64,000 bases of DNA from Cryobacterium melibiosiphilum (GTDB taxonomy: Bacteria; Actinomycetota; Actinomycetes; Actinomycetales; Microbacteriaceae). Position numbers and translations under genes: made by a program. Numbering within the stretch: position 1 is the stretch's first letter; each line of letters opens with the position of its first letter. Shown here in pieces: positions 63,908-64,000 of this stretch. The stretch covers positions 248,001 through 312,000 of the forward strand of contig NZ_QZVS01000097.1 of the NCBI RefSeq assembly GCF_003602235.1. Direction: 5' to 3'. The notes under the pieces are model-generated. The model ran no database searches, had not been told where the DNA came from, and saw nothing but the letters and a program-made list of their open reading frames with translations.

Positions 63908-64000
63908 GCTTCGGCTCCTTCCAGCGCGGTATCGCGCGGAGTTTCTGTGACGCGGGGTGTTTCGGTCAGGGCTTCGGTATGGGTTTCGGTGTGGGTTTCG
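63904..64000 (-). CDS. proV: C-terminal end of glycine betaine ABC ATPase
   Basis: Only the last 31 codons are in the window. They encode a Thr/Glu repeat tail (ETHTETHTEALTETPRVTE...GAEA), translated from GGGTTTCGGTGT-type repeats on the plus strand. The TGA overlaps the proW GTG. Identification rests on operon order, since no ATPase motif is visible here. Confidence 0.75.
   Translation of the reverse strand, partial: ETHTETHTEALTETPRVTETPRDTALEGAEA

Overview
The window is high-GC DNA from an actinobacterium, most likely Microbacteriaceae and plausibly near Cryobacterium. The support is GC-rich codon use, a DUF6458 membrane protein, a fused OtsA-OtsB trehalose enzyme, a 13E12/DUF222-type HNH protein, and an octamer, CGGATGCC/GGCATCCG, that recurs far more often than chance. 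The family call is inference; no 16S or marker-gene search was possible. I see no rRNA, CRISPR array, complete insertion sequence or prophage.

Layout. 1-6.5 kb (minus): the 5' part of an EssC-like FHA/FtsK protein, then a phosphorelay operon (hybrid kinase, REC-Hpt, REC-EAL). 6.6-7.4 kb: a winged-helix regulator and a membrane protein. 7.4-16.9 kb: a copper-resistance block (multicopper oxidase, beta-propeller lipoprotein, two M23 cell-wall peptidases, DUF305 lipoprotein, DUF6153 protein) transcribed away from copZ-copA, with two CsoR-type palindromes between the two arms. The block ends next to IS21-like end repeats and a 19-bp copy of part of tRNA-Gln. 17.1-26.6 kb: tRNA-Gln, gltX, a FAH-family hydrolase, ilvE, leuB, a DUF6458 gene, an MFS/TetR pair and serA. 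26.7-35 kb is accessory: DoxX, three small membrane genes, a frameshifted HNH gene, a GyrI-like protein, an atypical Nramp transporter, an FAD oxidase and a DUF998 protein. 35-43.7 kb: ilvC, ilvN, ilvB, ilvD, otsAB and a sugar isomerase. 43.9-49.4 kb: an export module (YhgE/Pip protein, an MMPL protein fused to an ABC-ATPase-like tail, TetR). 49.5-55.1 kb: ABC-F, aldo/keto reductase, alcohol dehydrogenase, DUF1990 and small proteins. 55.2-64 kb: a GH15 glucoamylase/trehalase-like enzyme, the biotin ECF transporter bioY-bioM-bioN, an FKBP lipoprotein, three small cytosolic proteins and the glycine-betaine ABC genes proX, proW and (partial) proV.

How the genes fit together. ilvBNCD, ilvE, leuB and serA form a scattered amino-acid biosynthesis region that looks ancestral, with accessory genes inserted between its parts. 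gltX is followed directly by tRNA-Gln, a substrate of non-discriminating GltX enzymes. OtsAB, the GH15 enzyme and the betaine transporter suggest investment in osmotic or cold stress tolerance.

The most unusual items are the MMPL/pseudo-ATPase fusion, the copper block with cell-wall hydrolases inside its operon, a chain of UUCG hairpins joining gltX to tRNA-Gln, a bioM-bioN junction built of duplicated six-codon mini-ORFs, and an 86-bp palindromic intergenic repeat present twice.
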